Source of the DNA: JBJXFE01 sp046153875
Lineage (GTDB): Bacteria > Planctomycetota > Phycisphaerae > Phycisphaerales > UBA1924
NCBI GenBank assembly: GCA_046153875.1
Contig: JBJXFE010000027.1
Location: 1-29,601 of the forward strand
Direction of reading: 5' to 3'
DNA length: 29,601 bases
This document shows, piece by piece, positions 1-10,212 of the stretch. The notes under the pieces were generated by a model that was not told where the DNA came from, made no database searches, and saw only the letters and a program-made list of their open reading frames with translations. How positions within the stretch are numbered: position 1 is the stretch's first letter; the number at the start of each line of letters is the position of its first letter. The position numbers and the translations under genes are program-made.

Positions 1-2
1 AC

Positions 3-26
3 GCCCGGGGACCGAGGTCCCCGGGC
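3..26. terminator. GC-rich hairpin downstream of the OmpA-like gene
   Basis: A perfect 10-bp inverted repeat (GCCCGGGGAC / GTCCCCGGGC) is separated by a 4-nt loop (CGAG). It lies about 30 nt beyond the stop codon of the minus-strand lipoprotein gene, where a transcription terminator would be expected. No T-run follows on the minus strand, so it may act as an mRNA 3'-end stabiliser or a factor-assisted terminator rather than a classical intrinsic one. Confidence 0.5.
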
Positions 27-58
27 TTCGATCCGTGCGCCGAAGCGATCAATGCGGC

Positions 59-916
59 CTACTTCGTGACATCCACCGGCCGCGGCGTCGCCGCACCGAT
101 CGGGGGCTGCTCGGCCGGGGCGGCGGCCTCGGCGCCCATGCTCGCCCGGGTGAGGAATACCTCGACGCGCCGGTTGGCGGGCGTGTTGCCCGACGATGTG
201 TTCGGCACGGCCGGGCGGGCGTCGCCCCAGCCGGCGACCAGTACGCGCTCGCGCGGCAGGCCCAGGCCCGTCAGCGTGTTCTTCACCGCGATCGCCCGGT
301 GGGCGGAGAGGTGGAGGTTGCTCTGGTGCCCGCGGTCGCGGGTGGCGGCCGACACCGGCTGCGAGTCCGTGTGCCCGATGATCATCACCTCGTAACTCGA
401 CGCGTTTGATGACGTGAGGATCTTCGCAAGGGCGGTGAGCCCCGCCTTGGCGCCCTCCTTCACCGCGTCCTGACCCGAATCGAACGTCAGGTCGCTGGCG
501 AAGCGCAGCATGCCGAGGTTGGGGTCGAACTTGATGAGGTCGGGGTTCTCCGCGGCGAGGCGGGCCAGGGCGGCCGACGTGTCCGCGTCCAGCGGTCCGA
601 GCTCGAGCGCGCTGAACTTCTTCACGAAATCCTGGTAGGCGGCTTCGCGTGCGGCCAGGTTGCCGCGGGCGTCGGTGATCTGCTTCTGGTACTCGGCGAC
701 CGCGGAGTCCAGGGCGGTGTTCTCGCGCTGGAGGAGGGCGATCTCGTTCTGGGCCTCCTGCAGGCCGCGCTGCAGAACCAGGTTGCGGTCGGTGAGGCTG
801 CGGTTGGAGTCGCGAAGATCGTCCATCGCCTGCTGGTTGGCGCACCCGCCGAGGAGCGCGCCGCTCACCGCCAGCACGCCGAGGGCGCGCCACGCCTTTC
901 CATATCCTGTCGTCAT
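59..916 (-). CDS. OmpA-family peptidoglycan-associated lipoprotein
   Basis: This 285-residue protein is probably an outer-membrane or periplasmic lipoprotein that anchors the envelope to peptidoglycan. The N-terminus has a signal segment ending in the lipobox LLGGC (Cys about residue 25). A Glu/Gln/Arg-rich heptad stretch of about residues 28-95 looks like a coiled coil. The C-terminal OmpA domain (about 140-260) carries the typical IIGHTDSQPV motif and the NRRVEVFL block that contacts diaminopimelate. A short Pro/Ala tail follows. The ATG at 916 was chosen because GGGAG sits 7 nt upstream and the signal peptide starts directly after it; the open frame continues upstream to 2242, but that extension is antisense to the amidohydrolase and looks non-coding. 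The gene is divergent from the amidohydrolase. Family assignment is firm; the cellular role is inferred. Confidence 0.9.
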   Translation of the reverse strand: MTTGYGKAWRALGVLAVSGALLGGCANQQAMDDLRDSNRSLTDRNLVLQRGLQEAQNEIALLQRENTALDSAVAEYQKQITDARGNLAAREAAYQDFVKKFSALELGPLDADTSAALARLAAENPDLIKFDPNLGMLRFASDLTFDSGQDAVKEGAKAGLTALAKILTSSNASSYEVMIIGHTDSQPVSAATRDRGHQSNLHLSAHRAIAVKNTLTGLGLPRERVLVAGWGDARPAVPNTSSGNTPANRRVEVFLTRASMGAEAAAPAEQPPIGAATPRPVDVTK

Positions 917-1051
917 CGTCCTACTCCCTTTCTCGATTCCGCCCGCGCCTCCGTGCCGCGACGACGCGGCGGCGGGTTGGGGCGAAGGATATCCGGTGCC
1001 GAACCCCTCCGGTCCGCAACCCGCAAACATCGGTCGGCGACGGTCCACCGG

Positions 1052-2425
1052 ATGAAACTCCACGCGAGCGCAAGTCAGGCGAAGATCGTGCGCTATGACG
1101 CGGGCGGCGTCGAGGACGCGGCCCGTGTGCAAAGAGTGTCGGTTGCCCCGGGTTCGGTGCTCATCCGCCACGGGCCCGACGGAGCGGCGATCGTCGCCGT
1201 CGGAAGCCCGGGCGAGGTTGACCTCCACGAGGCCGCGGCGGCGACTCAGGAACGGGTAAGCCTCCCCGATTCGGTCCTGATCCCGACCCTCGTCAACGCC
1301 CATACCCACCTGGACCTGACCCACATCGGACCTCGCCCGCACAACCCCGCGGACGGGTTTCTGGCGTTCATCGGGATAGTCCGCCCGAACCGGCACACCG
1401 ACCCGGCCCTGATCGCCGAATCGGTGCGGCGGGGGGTCGAACTGTCCCTGGCGGGGGGCACGGCCGCGGTCGGCGACATCGCGGGGGCGGCGGGCGGCTC
1501 GGCGTGCGCAGCGGCGTACCACGAGTTGGCGCGGTCCGGCCTGTCGGGGGTGTCGTACCTCGAGTTCTTTGCGATCGGGCGAGGAGAGGATGAGCAGCGG
1601 CGGCGGGTGGAACGGGTAGTCGAGGACGCCCCCATGGCTCGCATCCGCCTGGGTCTCCAACCGCACGCCCCGTACAGCGTGTCGCCCGGGTCGTACCGGT
1701 GGGCCATGGAACTGGCCCGGCGGCGGTCGCTGCCGATCTGCACACACGTGGGCGAGTCGCCCGAGGAGCGGGAGTTCGTGGCCCATGCGCGTGGTCCGCT
1801 GCGGTCGCTGCTGGAACGGCTCGCCGTCTGGGATGACGCGATCCTCGGAGGAATCGGGCGGGGTCGGTCGCCCGTCGCGCACCTGACCGACGCTCTCGCG
1901 GAGGCGTCGGACGGGAGCAGGACGCCGCCGATGCTGGCCGTCCACGTGAACGACGCGAGCGACGGCGACATCGAGGCCCTCGCCCGGGTCGGCGCGTCCG
2001 TCGTCTACTGCCCCCGGGCGTCGGCCTATTTCGGGGCGGAGCGGCACTACGGCCCGCACCGGTACCGGGACATGCTGGGCGCGGGCATCCCGGTCGGGCT
2101 CGGGACCGACTCGATCATCAACCTGCCCGACTCGGCGAGCGATGCGGCGCGGGGCGGGATCAGCGTGCTCGACGAGATGCGGATGCTCTTCGGACGCGAC
2201 GGGACCGATCCGCGTGTGCTGCTGGCGATGGCGACGACGCACGGCGCGTCGGCCCTGGGGCTCGACCCGGAGCGGTTCGCCCTGGGACCGGGCTCGACCT
2301 CGGCCGGAATCCTCGCCATCGATGTGTCGCGCACCGACCCCTCGCGGCCCACGCTGGAACGGGTCATGCGCTCGGTCGGAGCGCCGCGATGGATCGCGGG
2401 CGCGGGAGCCGCTGCGGGCGCATGA
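1052..2425 (+). CDS. Amidohydrolase-superfamily deaminase (ATZ/TRZ, COG0402-like)
   Basis: This 457-residue metal-dependent hydrolase has a complete set of amidohydrolase ligands: HTH in VNAHTHLDLT (His84, His86), THVGES (His232), AVHVN (His298) and GTDS (Asp353). The family has a TIM barrel flanked by a small beta domain and typically deaminates or dechlorinates N-heterocycles and nucleoside-like compounds. Planctomycetes commonly make menaquinone by the futalosine route, so an aminofutalosine deaminase is one possible role, but nothing in the window proves a substrate. The start is the ATG at 1052, where homology-like sequence begins; no strong Shine-Dalgarno is visible. An open frame extends upstream to 953 but would overlap the region before the divergent lipoprotein gene. 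The gene converges with the BNR-repeat gene. The ends of the ORF look intact. Confidence 0.8.
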   Translation: MKLHASASQAKIVRYDAGGVEDAARVQRVSVAPGSVLIRHGPDGAAIVAVGSPGEVDLHEAAAATQERVSLPDSVLIPTLVNAHTHLDLTHIGPRPHNPADGFLAFIGIVRPNRHTDPALIAESVRRGVELSLAGGTAAVGDIAGAAGGSACAAAYHELARSGLSGVSYLEFFAIGRGEDEQRRRVERVVEDAPMARIRLGLQPHAPYSVSPGSYRWAMELARRRSLPICTHVGESPEEREFVAHARGPLRSLLERLAVWDDAILGGIGRGRSPVAHLTDALAEASDGSRTPPMLAVHVNDASDGDIEALARVGASVVYCPRASAYFGAERHYGPHRYRDMLGAGIPVGLGTDSIINLPDSASDAARGGISVLDEMRMLFGRDGTDPRVLLAMATTHGASALGLDPERFALGPGSTSAGILAIDVSRTDPSRPTLERVMRSVGAPRWIAGAGAAAGA

Positions 2426-2453
2426 GTCCGGCAGGAGAAACCCACGCCCGGCC

Positions 2454-2474
2454 CCCTCCCGCTGGAAAGGAGGG
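2454..2474. terminator. Possible bidirectional hairpin between convergent genes
   Basis: CCCTCC and GGAGGG form a 6-bp stem with a 9-nt loop in the 51-nt gap between the amidohydrolase and the convergent BNR gene. The position suits a shared terminator. The stem is short and no clear T-run follows, so this is weak. Confidence 0.3.
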
Positions 2475-2476
2475 AA

Positions 2477-5400
2477 TCAGCGGGCTGGTTCCGCGTCGAT
2501 CTGGCGCGGCTCGCGGTGCTTGCCCTCGGCGGCCTCTTCCTCTTCGGTGAGGACCTCGGGGAAGTCGGGATCGACGGCAACGGTGATGGTCTGACGGTGC
2601 TCTTTGCCGTCCACGGTGAGGATGACAACGTACGTTGCGGGCTCGACGCGCTGGCCGAAGCGCCCGCCGCCGAAACCACCACCGCCTCCGCCGCCACCGC
2701 CCGGACCGCCCGCCGGTCCGCCGCCGGGCGCGCCCTGGAACTGGCCGCCGCCCGGAGCGCCCGTGGGAGCGCCGGTCGTTCGGGGCGGGCGCCCGGCCTG
2801 CCCCGCCGCCGGCTCGGCGGCTGACGGCTCGCTCTCGGTCTCGTTGCCGGGGCGAGCCCCGCGCGGGGGTGCTCCCTCGGGCGGGGCCTGGCCGCCGCCG
2901 CCGGGGCCCGCTCCACCGCCCCCACCGGGTCCAGCGCCGCCCGGGCCGAACCCGCCGCCGCCGAATCCACCTCCTCCCGGACCGCCGCGGCCGCGGGCCG
3001 GCGGATCGCGGCGCAAGTCCCAGGCGACCCGGTGCAGGCCCGCCGCCTTGCCCTCGGTGGTGATGGTGCGGACGGCCTGGCCGTCGAGCGTCTGGACCTT
3101 GAGCGAAATCTCCTTCGCGTCAGCGCCGAGCGAGTAGTGCAGGGCGGCGGAGGCCGGGGGATTCTGCCCGATGAAGTGGCGCGCGCCGCTGACGCCGCGC
3201 GACGGCTGGGTGCGCCAGAGGGTCGCGGTGTTGGGCTTGTAGAGGTGCGACGACGCGGCGAGCGTCTCGGTGTTCATCTGGCGCAAGGCCGTCACATCCG
3301 TGACCCACAGGCTTCGCCCGTGCGTCGCGGCGACGACCTCGCCGGTCTTCGGGTGCTGGGCGAACTCGTGGACGGCCACCGTCGGCAGGTTGCCGTTGAA
3401 CTTTGTCCAGTCCGTGCCGCGGTTGACGGAGACGTAGGCGGCGAACTCCGTGCCGCAGTAGAGGATCTCCTGGTTGACGATGTCCTCGCGGAGGACGCGG
3501 GTGGTGCGGTTGGGCATGTTGGCCGCGATGGGCCGCCAGGTGCGGCCGTAGTCCTCGGAGGCGAAGGCATACGCTGCGTCATCGTCGGACCTGTGCCCAT
3601 CGAGGCAGAGGTAGACGCGCCCCGCCTCGTAGCGCGAGGCCTCGATGGAGGCGACCCATCGCGGGCCGGGGACGAGGTCCTTGAGCGGTTGGCCCGCGGG
3701 GACTTCGGCGCGCTCGGCCCGCCGGCCACCGCGACGCGCCGGGGGCTGGGCTGAACCCTCGGGCGCGGGCTGCGGTTGGGTCGCGGCGGGCGCCGCGGTG
3801 GCACCGTCCCGGGTGGCCTCAAATGGCATGGCGAACTCGCCGCCCGCGAACGACATCTGGCCGTTCATCGTGCCGCCGGAAATCGTCGCACTGAAAGAGA
3901 CGGAACCGCGCTCGGTCGAGAATGAGAACCGCAGGCGGTTGGCGGCGGATTCGAACGAACCCTCGGGGATGGGACCGGTGTAGGCGTCGGAAGCGATGTC
4001 GCCCGTGACCTTGGTGCCCTCGGCGAGTTTGAGGGTGAGGTCGAATCCGCCCATGCCCGGGGGCAGGTCGCCCACGAGCCGGGCCTTCCAGCGCCCGCTG
4101 ACCGGGTCCGCCGCCGGCTGGGTCGCGGGCGGGGGCACGGCCTGGAGTGCGGGTTGGCCTTCGGGTTGGGCGGCCGGCTGATGAGGCTCCATCGGCGGCG
4201 ACGCGGGCGGCTCGCCCGACGGGGGCTCGGCGGCGCCGCCTCCTGCGGCGCGCCGCCCGGCGCGCGCGATGAAGGCGTCGATCTCGGCCTTGTCGATCCC
4301 GCCGGACTTGTCCGCGTCGATCCGGTCGAAGAACGACTTCATCCGGTCGGGCAGTTCCTCGAGCGTGATGATTCCGTCGGCGTTCGCGTCGGCCTGGCGG
4401 ATCATGTCGGCGAAGCGTGAGCCGCCGGGGGCGCGACGCACCGCGGAGGGCTCCGTGGCGGGCTCCGTGGGTGGCGCGGCCGCCAGCGTCGGTGCGCCGG
4501 CCTCAGCGGGCGCGGGGGTTGAACCGTTCGCGCCGGCGGCGGAGGCGATGATCCCCGGCTCGGGCGGCTTCTCGCTCTCGGATTCGGCGGGCGGGTCGAA
4601 GAGGTTGGTCCAGGTGTGCCCGCCGTCGCGCGTGCCCCAGAGCGCCCCGTCATCCGTGCCGGCGTAGATCACGCCGGGATCGAGGGGGGACTCGGCCAAA
4701 GCCGTGCCGCTGCCGCGGTCCGTGCGCGTGATCTCCGGCGAGATTCGGCGCAGCTCCTGCCCGCCCTTGTACGAACGCATCACGTAGTTCGACGCGACGT
4801 AGTACATGCGCGGGTTGTGGGTCGAGAGGATGTACGGCGTGCGCCAGTTGAAGCGGTGGGTGACGCCGGCCTCGCGGACCGGACGGATCGCCCCGCCGCG
4901 CCCGCTGAGCAGGTTGCGCCAGCCGGTGGCGCCGTTCTGGCTGGAGTAGTAGACCTGGTTGTGGTCGTTCGGGTCGACGGCGCAGACGAATCCGTCGCCG
5001 CTGCCGACGCGGAACCAGTCCACGTTGACCGGCCCGGAGCCGGAGCGGAGGCGCGAGGGGCCGCCCCAGCTTCCGTTGTCCTGGAGGCCGCCGTAGACGT
5101 TGAAGGCGTCGCGGGCGTCCACGGCGACGTGGTAGAACTGGCCGATGGCCATGTGGTTGAGGTGGTCCCAGTTTGCGGTCTGGTCGTAGGTGGCGTAGAG
5201 CCCGCCGTCGCAGCCGAGGAGGCTGTGCCGCCCGTTGGCGGGATCGACCCACATGGCGTGGTTGTCGGCGTGGACGCCGCGCCCCGCGTCGTTGGTGAAG
5301 GTCTTGCCGGCGTCTTTCGACCAGTGCACCTGCACACCGAGGACGTAGATGATCTTGTCGTCACTCGGGTCCACGCGGATGACGGAGAAGTACATGGGGC

Positions 5401-6730
5401 GCGGGTTGAGGCTGTTGACGCGGGCCCAAGTCTCGCCGCCGTCCTCGGAGCGGTAGACGCCGCCGAACTCGTGGCCCTGTGCTCCCTGCTCGTCCTGGAT
5501 GTTCTCGCGCTGGCCGCCGAGGTAGGCGGTGTAGGGCTTCTGGTCCGTCTCGGGGCGCCTGCCGATCGTGACGGCGATCTCGACGAGTTCGCGGTCGCGC
5601 GAGGCCTGAACTTTCATCGTGTCGCCGGGCCTGAGCTTGCGGACCTCCGCGAGGAGGGCCGGGTAGGTGACCACAGCGCGGCCCTCGACAGCGACGACGA
5701 TGTCTCCCACCTTCAGGCCCGCGGCGGCGGCGGGGCCGTCGTCCACGATACGTGTGACGCGCGCGCCGACTTCGGCGTTCTCGCCGGTGACGCCGAAGTA
5801 CGGCTCGTCGGGCGAGGCGGAGCCGATCTTTTCACAGTCCACAACGGCATAGACGACGTTCGGGTCCTTGCGGTAGTAATCGAGGCCGATGCACCCCAAG
5901 GTGTTCGTGGGCAGGCCGGTGGTGATGCGGCGGAACGTCGCGCCGCCGTCCGTGGTTTTGTAGAGCCCCGACCCGGCGCCCCACTTCTTCTCGGGGTCGT
6001 TGCCGTCGAAGGCGTCGCGCTGGCGCTCCCAGGTGGCCACGAGCAGCGCGTCGGGATTGGCTGGGTTCATCACGACGTCGATGACGCCGGTCGCATCGTC
6101 CACGTACAGGACCTTGTTCCAGGTCTTGCCGCCGTCGGCGGTCTTGTACAGCCCCCGATCCTCGTTCTTCCCCCAGCACCGTCCCATCGCACCGACGTAC
6201 ACAACGTCGGGGTTGGTCGGGTGGATGACGAGCTGGCCGATCTGGTAGGTGCCGCGCAGGCCCATGTTGGCCCAGGTCTTGCCGCCGTCGATGGACTTGT
6301 AGACGCCGTCGCCGTACGAGACGGAGTTGCGGGGGTTGCTCTCGCCGGTGCCGACCCAGACGATGCTCGGGTCGCTCGCGGCCACGGCGACGGCGCCGAT
6401 GGAGACGGTCGCCTCGCGGTCGAACTGGTGCTCGAAGGTGACGCCGTTGTTCACGGTCTTGAGCAGGCCGCCCGAGGCTGTGGCGACCCAATAGTTGGTC
6501 GGGTCGGCCTCGTTGACGGCCAGGTCGGTGATGCGACCACCCATGTTCGCCGGGCCGATGCAGCGCCACTCGAAGGCGTTCACCCACGCGGGGTCGAGTG
6601 TGGGTGTCGGCGCCGGGGCGTCGGCGGCGGGCTGGACCGCGCGTGCGGGCGCGGCGGAGATGAACCCCCACGCGATGACGAAGACGGACGCGACCGACGC
6701 CGCGGCGCGGAGAAGGCGGGGGGTCTTCAC
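2477..6730 (-). CDS. Secreted BNR/sortilin-like propeller protein with PDZ and EF-hand inserts
   Basis: This 1417-residue exported protein has a signal peptide (about 1-31, ending AAPARA). It carries many BNR/Asp-box motifs of the S-x-DGGxTW type: KSIDGGKTW (~145), KTADGGKTW (~196), KTTDGGATF (~258), RSEDGGETW (~427), WSKDAGKTF (~470), GTRDGGHTW (~699) and ASEDYGRTW (~1057). These are typical of VPS10/sortilin-type beta-propellers and bacterial 'glycosyl hydrolase BNR' proteins. A PDZ domain (about 310-392) interrupts the propeller. Two consecutive EF-hand loops (781-792 and 805-816, with Asp at positions 1, 3 or 5) follow. A FlgD-like segment (about 1195-1245) precedes a roughly 110-residue Gly/Pro-rich low-complexity tract (about 1247-1357). 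The start is a GTG at 6730 with GGGAG 6 nt upstream. I see no catalytic signature; a protein-binding or Ca2+-dependent surface role is inference. Confidence 0.8.
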   Translation of the reverse strand: MKTPRLLRAAASVASVFVIAWGFISAAPARAVQPAADAPAPTPTLDPAWVNAFEWRCIGPANMGGRITDLAVNEADPTNYWVATASGGLLKTVNNGVTFEHQFDREATVSIGAVAVAASDPSIVWVGTGESNPRNSVSYGDGVYKSIDGGKTWANMGLRGTYQIGQLVIHPTNPDVVYVGAMGRCWGKNEDRGLYKTADGGKTWNKVLYVDDATGVIDVVMNPANPDALLVATWERQRDAFDGNDPEKKWGAGSGLYKTTDGGATFRRITTGLPTNTLGCIGLDYYRKDPNVVYAVVDCEKIGSASPDEPYFGVTGENAEVGARVTRIVDDGPAAAAGLKVGDIVVAVEGRAVVTYPALLAEVRKLRPGDTMKVQASRDRELVEIAVTIGRRPETDQKPYTAYLGGQRENIQDEQGAQGHEFGGVYRSEDGGETWARVNSLNPRPMYFSVIRVDPSDDKIIYVLGVQVHWSKDAGKTFTNDAGRGVHADNHAMWVDPANGRHSLLGCDGGLYATYDQTANWDHLNHMAIGQFYHVAVDARDAFNVYGGLQDNGSWGGPSRLRSGSGPVNVDWFRVGSGDGFVCAVDPNDHNQVYYSSQNGATGWRNLLSGRGGAIRPVREAGVTHRFNWRTPYILSTHNPRMYYVASNYVMRSYKGGQELRRISPEITRTDRGSGTALAESPLDPGVIYAGTDDGALWGTRDGGHTWTNLFDPPAESESEKPPEPGIIASAAGANGSTPAPAEAGAPTLAAAPPTEPATEPSAVRRAPGGSRFADMIRQADANADGIITLEELPDRMKSFFDRIDADKSGGIDKAEIDAFIARAGRRAAGGGAAEPPSGEPPASPPMEPHQPAAQPEGQPALQAVPPPATQPAADPVSGRWKARLVGDLPPGMGGFDLTLKLAEGTKVTGDIASDAYTGPIPEGSFESAANRLRFSFSTERGSVSFSATISGGTMNGQMSFAGGEFAMPFEATRDGATAAPAATQPQPAPEGSAQPPARRGGRRAERAEVPAGQPLKDLVPGPRWVASIEASRYEAGRVYLCLDGHRSDDDAAYAFASEDYGRTWRPIAANMPNRTTRVLREDIVNQEILYCGTEFAAYVSVNRGTDWTKFNGNLPTVAVHEFAQHPKTGEVVAATHGRSLWVTDVTALRQMNTETLAASSHLYKPNTATLWRTQPSRGVSGARHFIGQNPPASAALHYSLGADAKEISLKVQTLDGQAVRTITTEGKAAGLHRVAWDLRRDPPARGRGGPGGGGFGGGGFGPGGAGPGGGGGAGPGGGGQAPPEGAPPRGARPGNETESEPSAAEPAAGQAGRPPRTTGAPTGAPGGGQFQGAPGGGPAGGPGGGGGGGGGFGGGRFGQRVEPATYVVILTVDGKEHRQTITVAVDPDFPEVLTEEEEAAEGKHREPRQIDAEPAR

Positions 6731-6792
6731 GGTGTGCTCCCTTGCAAATCCCTCGAATGCCGGACCTGTTCCACCGGGGCCGGCGGCGCATC

Positions 6793-6801
6793 AATGTACC
6801 A
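6793..6801 (-). promoter_or_regulatory. Extended -10 promoter candidate for the BNR gene
   Basis: On the minus strand the sequence reads TGG followed by TACATT, matching an extended -10 element (TGn-TANNNT). It ends 62 nt before the GTG start at 6730. No convincing -35 is visible, as is common with extended -10 promoters. The S9 peptidase gene has the same arrangement (TGG-TAGCAT). Confidence 0.35.
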
Positions 6802-6831
6802 CAAACCCGGAAAAAAGCAGTGCGCGGAGTT

Positions 6832-6846
6832 CGCCCGCCGCGGGCG
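6832..6846 (-). terminator. Possible terminator of the S9 peptidase gene
   Basis: A GC-only stem (7-nt arms, centre at 6839) lies 30-44 nt past the peptidase stop. On the minus strand a run of six T (6811-6816) follows, but about 15 nt after the stem rather than directly. The gap makes this a weak intrinsic-terminator call. Confidence 0.3.
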
Positions 6847-6875
6847 GGTGAACCCTGCGTGCTTCTTCCCTTGTG

Positions 6876-9311
<2,436 letters not shown>

Positions 9312-9365
9312 GATTCCCTCCGAATCCCCGGCCGGAAGGCCACGATCGAGCCGGGCCGCCGGGTC

Positions 9366-9374
9366 ATGCTACCA
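9366..9374 (-). promoter_or_regulatory. Extended -10 promoter candidate for the S9 peptidase gene
   Basis: The minus strand reads TGG-TAGCAT, an extended -10 match, 54 nt before the ATG at 9311. Together with the identical TGG-TANNNT layout before the BNR gene it suggests a shared promoter type for genes that do have a leader and a Shine-Dalgarno. Confidence 0.35.
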
Positions 9375-9435
9375 CGAACCGTTCCGTGCGGAACGCCGGA
9401 AACGAGGGCAAAAACAGGGTGGACGGGGGTTTCTC

Positions 9436-9441
9436 TATACT
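9436..9441 (+). promoter_or_regulatory. -10 candidate (TATACT) for the 3-hydroxyanthranilate dioxygenase gene
   Basis: TATACT is a near-consensus -10 hexamer in an otherwise GC-rich region and lies 68 nt upstream of the ATG at 9510. No good -35 is present at 16-18 nt spacing. The implied leader of about 60 nt contains an 11-G run. Confidence 0.4.
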
Positions 9442-9475
9442 CGCGGCCGCGTCGCCGGGCGGGGTTGGCGGTGGA

Positions 9476-9486
9476 GGGGGGGGGGG
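9476..9486 (+). repeat. G11 homopolymer in the leader of the dioxygenase gene
   Basis: Eleven consecutive G lie between the -10 candidate and the Shine-Dalgarno (GGGAGG, 9499-9504). Neighbouring G-runs (GGGCGGGG before, CCGGG after) could allow G-quadruplex formation. Such tracts are prone to slippage and to sequencing error. Confidence 0.7.
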
Positions 9487-9509
9487 CCGGGCGACGCCGG
9501 GAGGCCGAA

Positions 9510-10178
9510 ATGACCCAGTTCCCGACACTGAACCTGCGGAAGTGGATCGCGGCCAACAAGGCGAACCTGAAGCCCCCGGTGAGCAACCGGCAGCTCTACA
9601 CGGGGGCGGACGACGTGATCCTCTTCGTGTCGGGCGGGCCGAACACGCGCAACGACTTCCACGTGAACCCGACGGAGGAGCTCTTCCATCAGCTGCAGGG
9701 GGACATCGCGCTGCGGGTGCGCCCGCTGGACGGGAGCCCGCCGCACGACGTGATCATCAAAGAGGGCGAGCTGTTCCTGTTGCCGCGCTGGGTGCCGCAC
9801 CGGCCGCAGCGACCGGCGGACACGGTGGGGTTGATCGTCGAGTTCCCGCGCGGCGTTGATTCGCGCGGGCAGCCGCGCCAGGACGCGCTGAGGTGGTACT
9901 GCCCCAAGTGCGACGCGCTGGTGTACGAGGCACGCTGGGTGCTCCGGAAGATCGACGAGGACCTGAAGATCATCATGAACGGGTTCTGGGACGGGCCGGT
10001 GGCGCGTCGCACGTGTACCCAGTGCGCGACCGTCATCGAGCGGGCGGGCGCGATCGAGCTGAAGGCGGGCAAGGTTCGCGCGGCCGGGCGGCCTGCGGAG
10101 AAGCGGGCCGCGCCCAGGCCCGGGCGGGCGCGGGCGCTGCCGAAGAAGAAGGCCAGGGCCCGGGCGCGGCGGCAGTGA
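9510..10178 (+). CDS. nbaC: 3-hydroxyanthranilate 3,4-dioxygenase
   Basis: This 222-residue cupin dioxygenase opens the ring of 3-hydroxyanthranilate to 2-amino-3-carboxymuconate-6-semialdehyde. The catalytic Fe(II) ligands are His51 (NDFHVN), Glu57 (EELFHQ) and His97 (WVPHRPQ); Arg47 sits where the substrate carboxylate is bound. The bacterial form carries a second, rubredoxin-like iron site, seen here as CPKC (131-134) and CTQC (169-172). The last 35-40 residues, beyond the usual end of the family (about 174-180 aa), are an Arg/Lys/Ala/Pro-rich basic tail of unknown role. The ATG at 9510 has GGGAGG 5 nt upstream; longer frames upstream overlap the divergent peptidase promoter and are not credible. 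It is the first plus-strand gene of the kynurenine island, 34 nt before the decarboxylase gene, whose product consumes its unstable product. Confidence 0.95.
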   Translation: MTQFPTLNLRKWIAANKANLKPPVSNRQLYTGADDVILFVSGGPNTRNDFHVNPTEELFHQLQGDIALRVRPLDGSPPHDVIIKEGELFLLPRWVPHRPQRPADTVGLIVEFPRGVDSRGQPRQDALRWYCPKCDALVYEARWVLRKIDEDLKIIMNGFWDGPVARRTCTQCATVIERAGAIELKAGKVRAAGRPAEKRAAPRPGRARALPKKKARARARRQ

Positions 10179-10201
10179 ATCACCGGCTCGGCGCGCTGGG
10201 G

Positions 10202-10207
10202 TAGACT
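10202..10207 (+). promoter_or_regulatory. Leaderless-type -10 (TAGACT) before the ACMSD gene
   Basis: TAGACT ends 5 nt before the GTG start at 10213, which would place the transcription start at or next to the start codon. No Shine-Dalgarno is present in the interval. Confidence 0.4.
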
Positions 10208-10212
10208 CCGCC

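Noticed and set aside
917..2242. N-terminal extension of the OmpA-like frame through the amidohydrolase gene
   Set aside because: It is antisense to conserved amidohydrolase motifs, and the lipoprotein signal plus Shine-Dalgarno place the start at 916.
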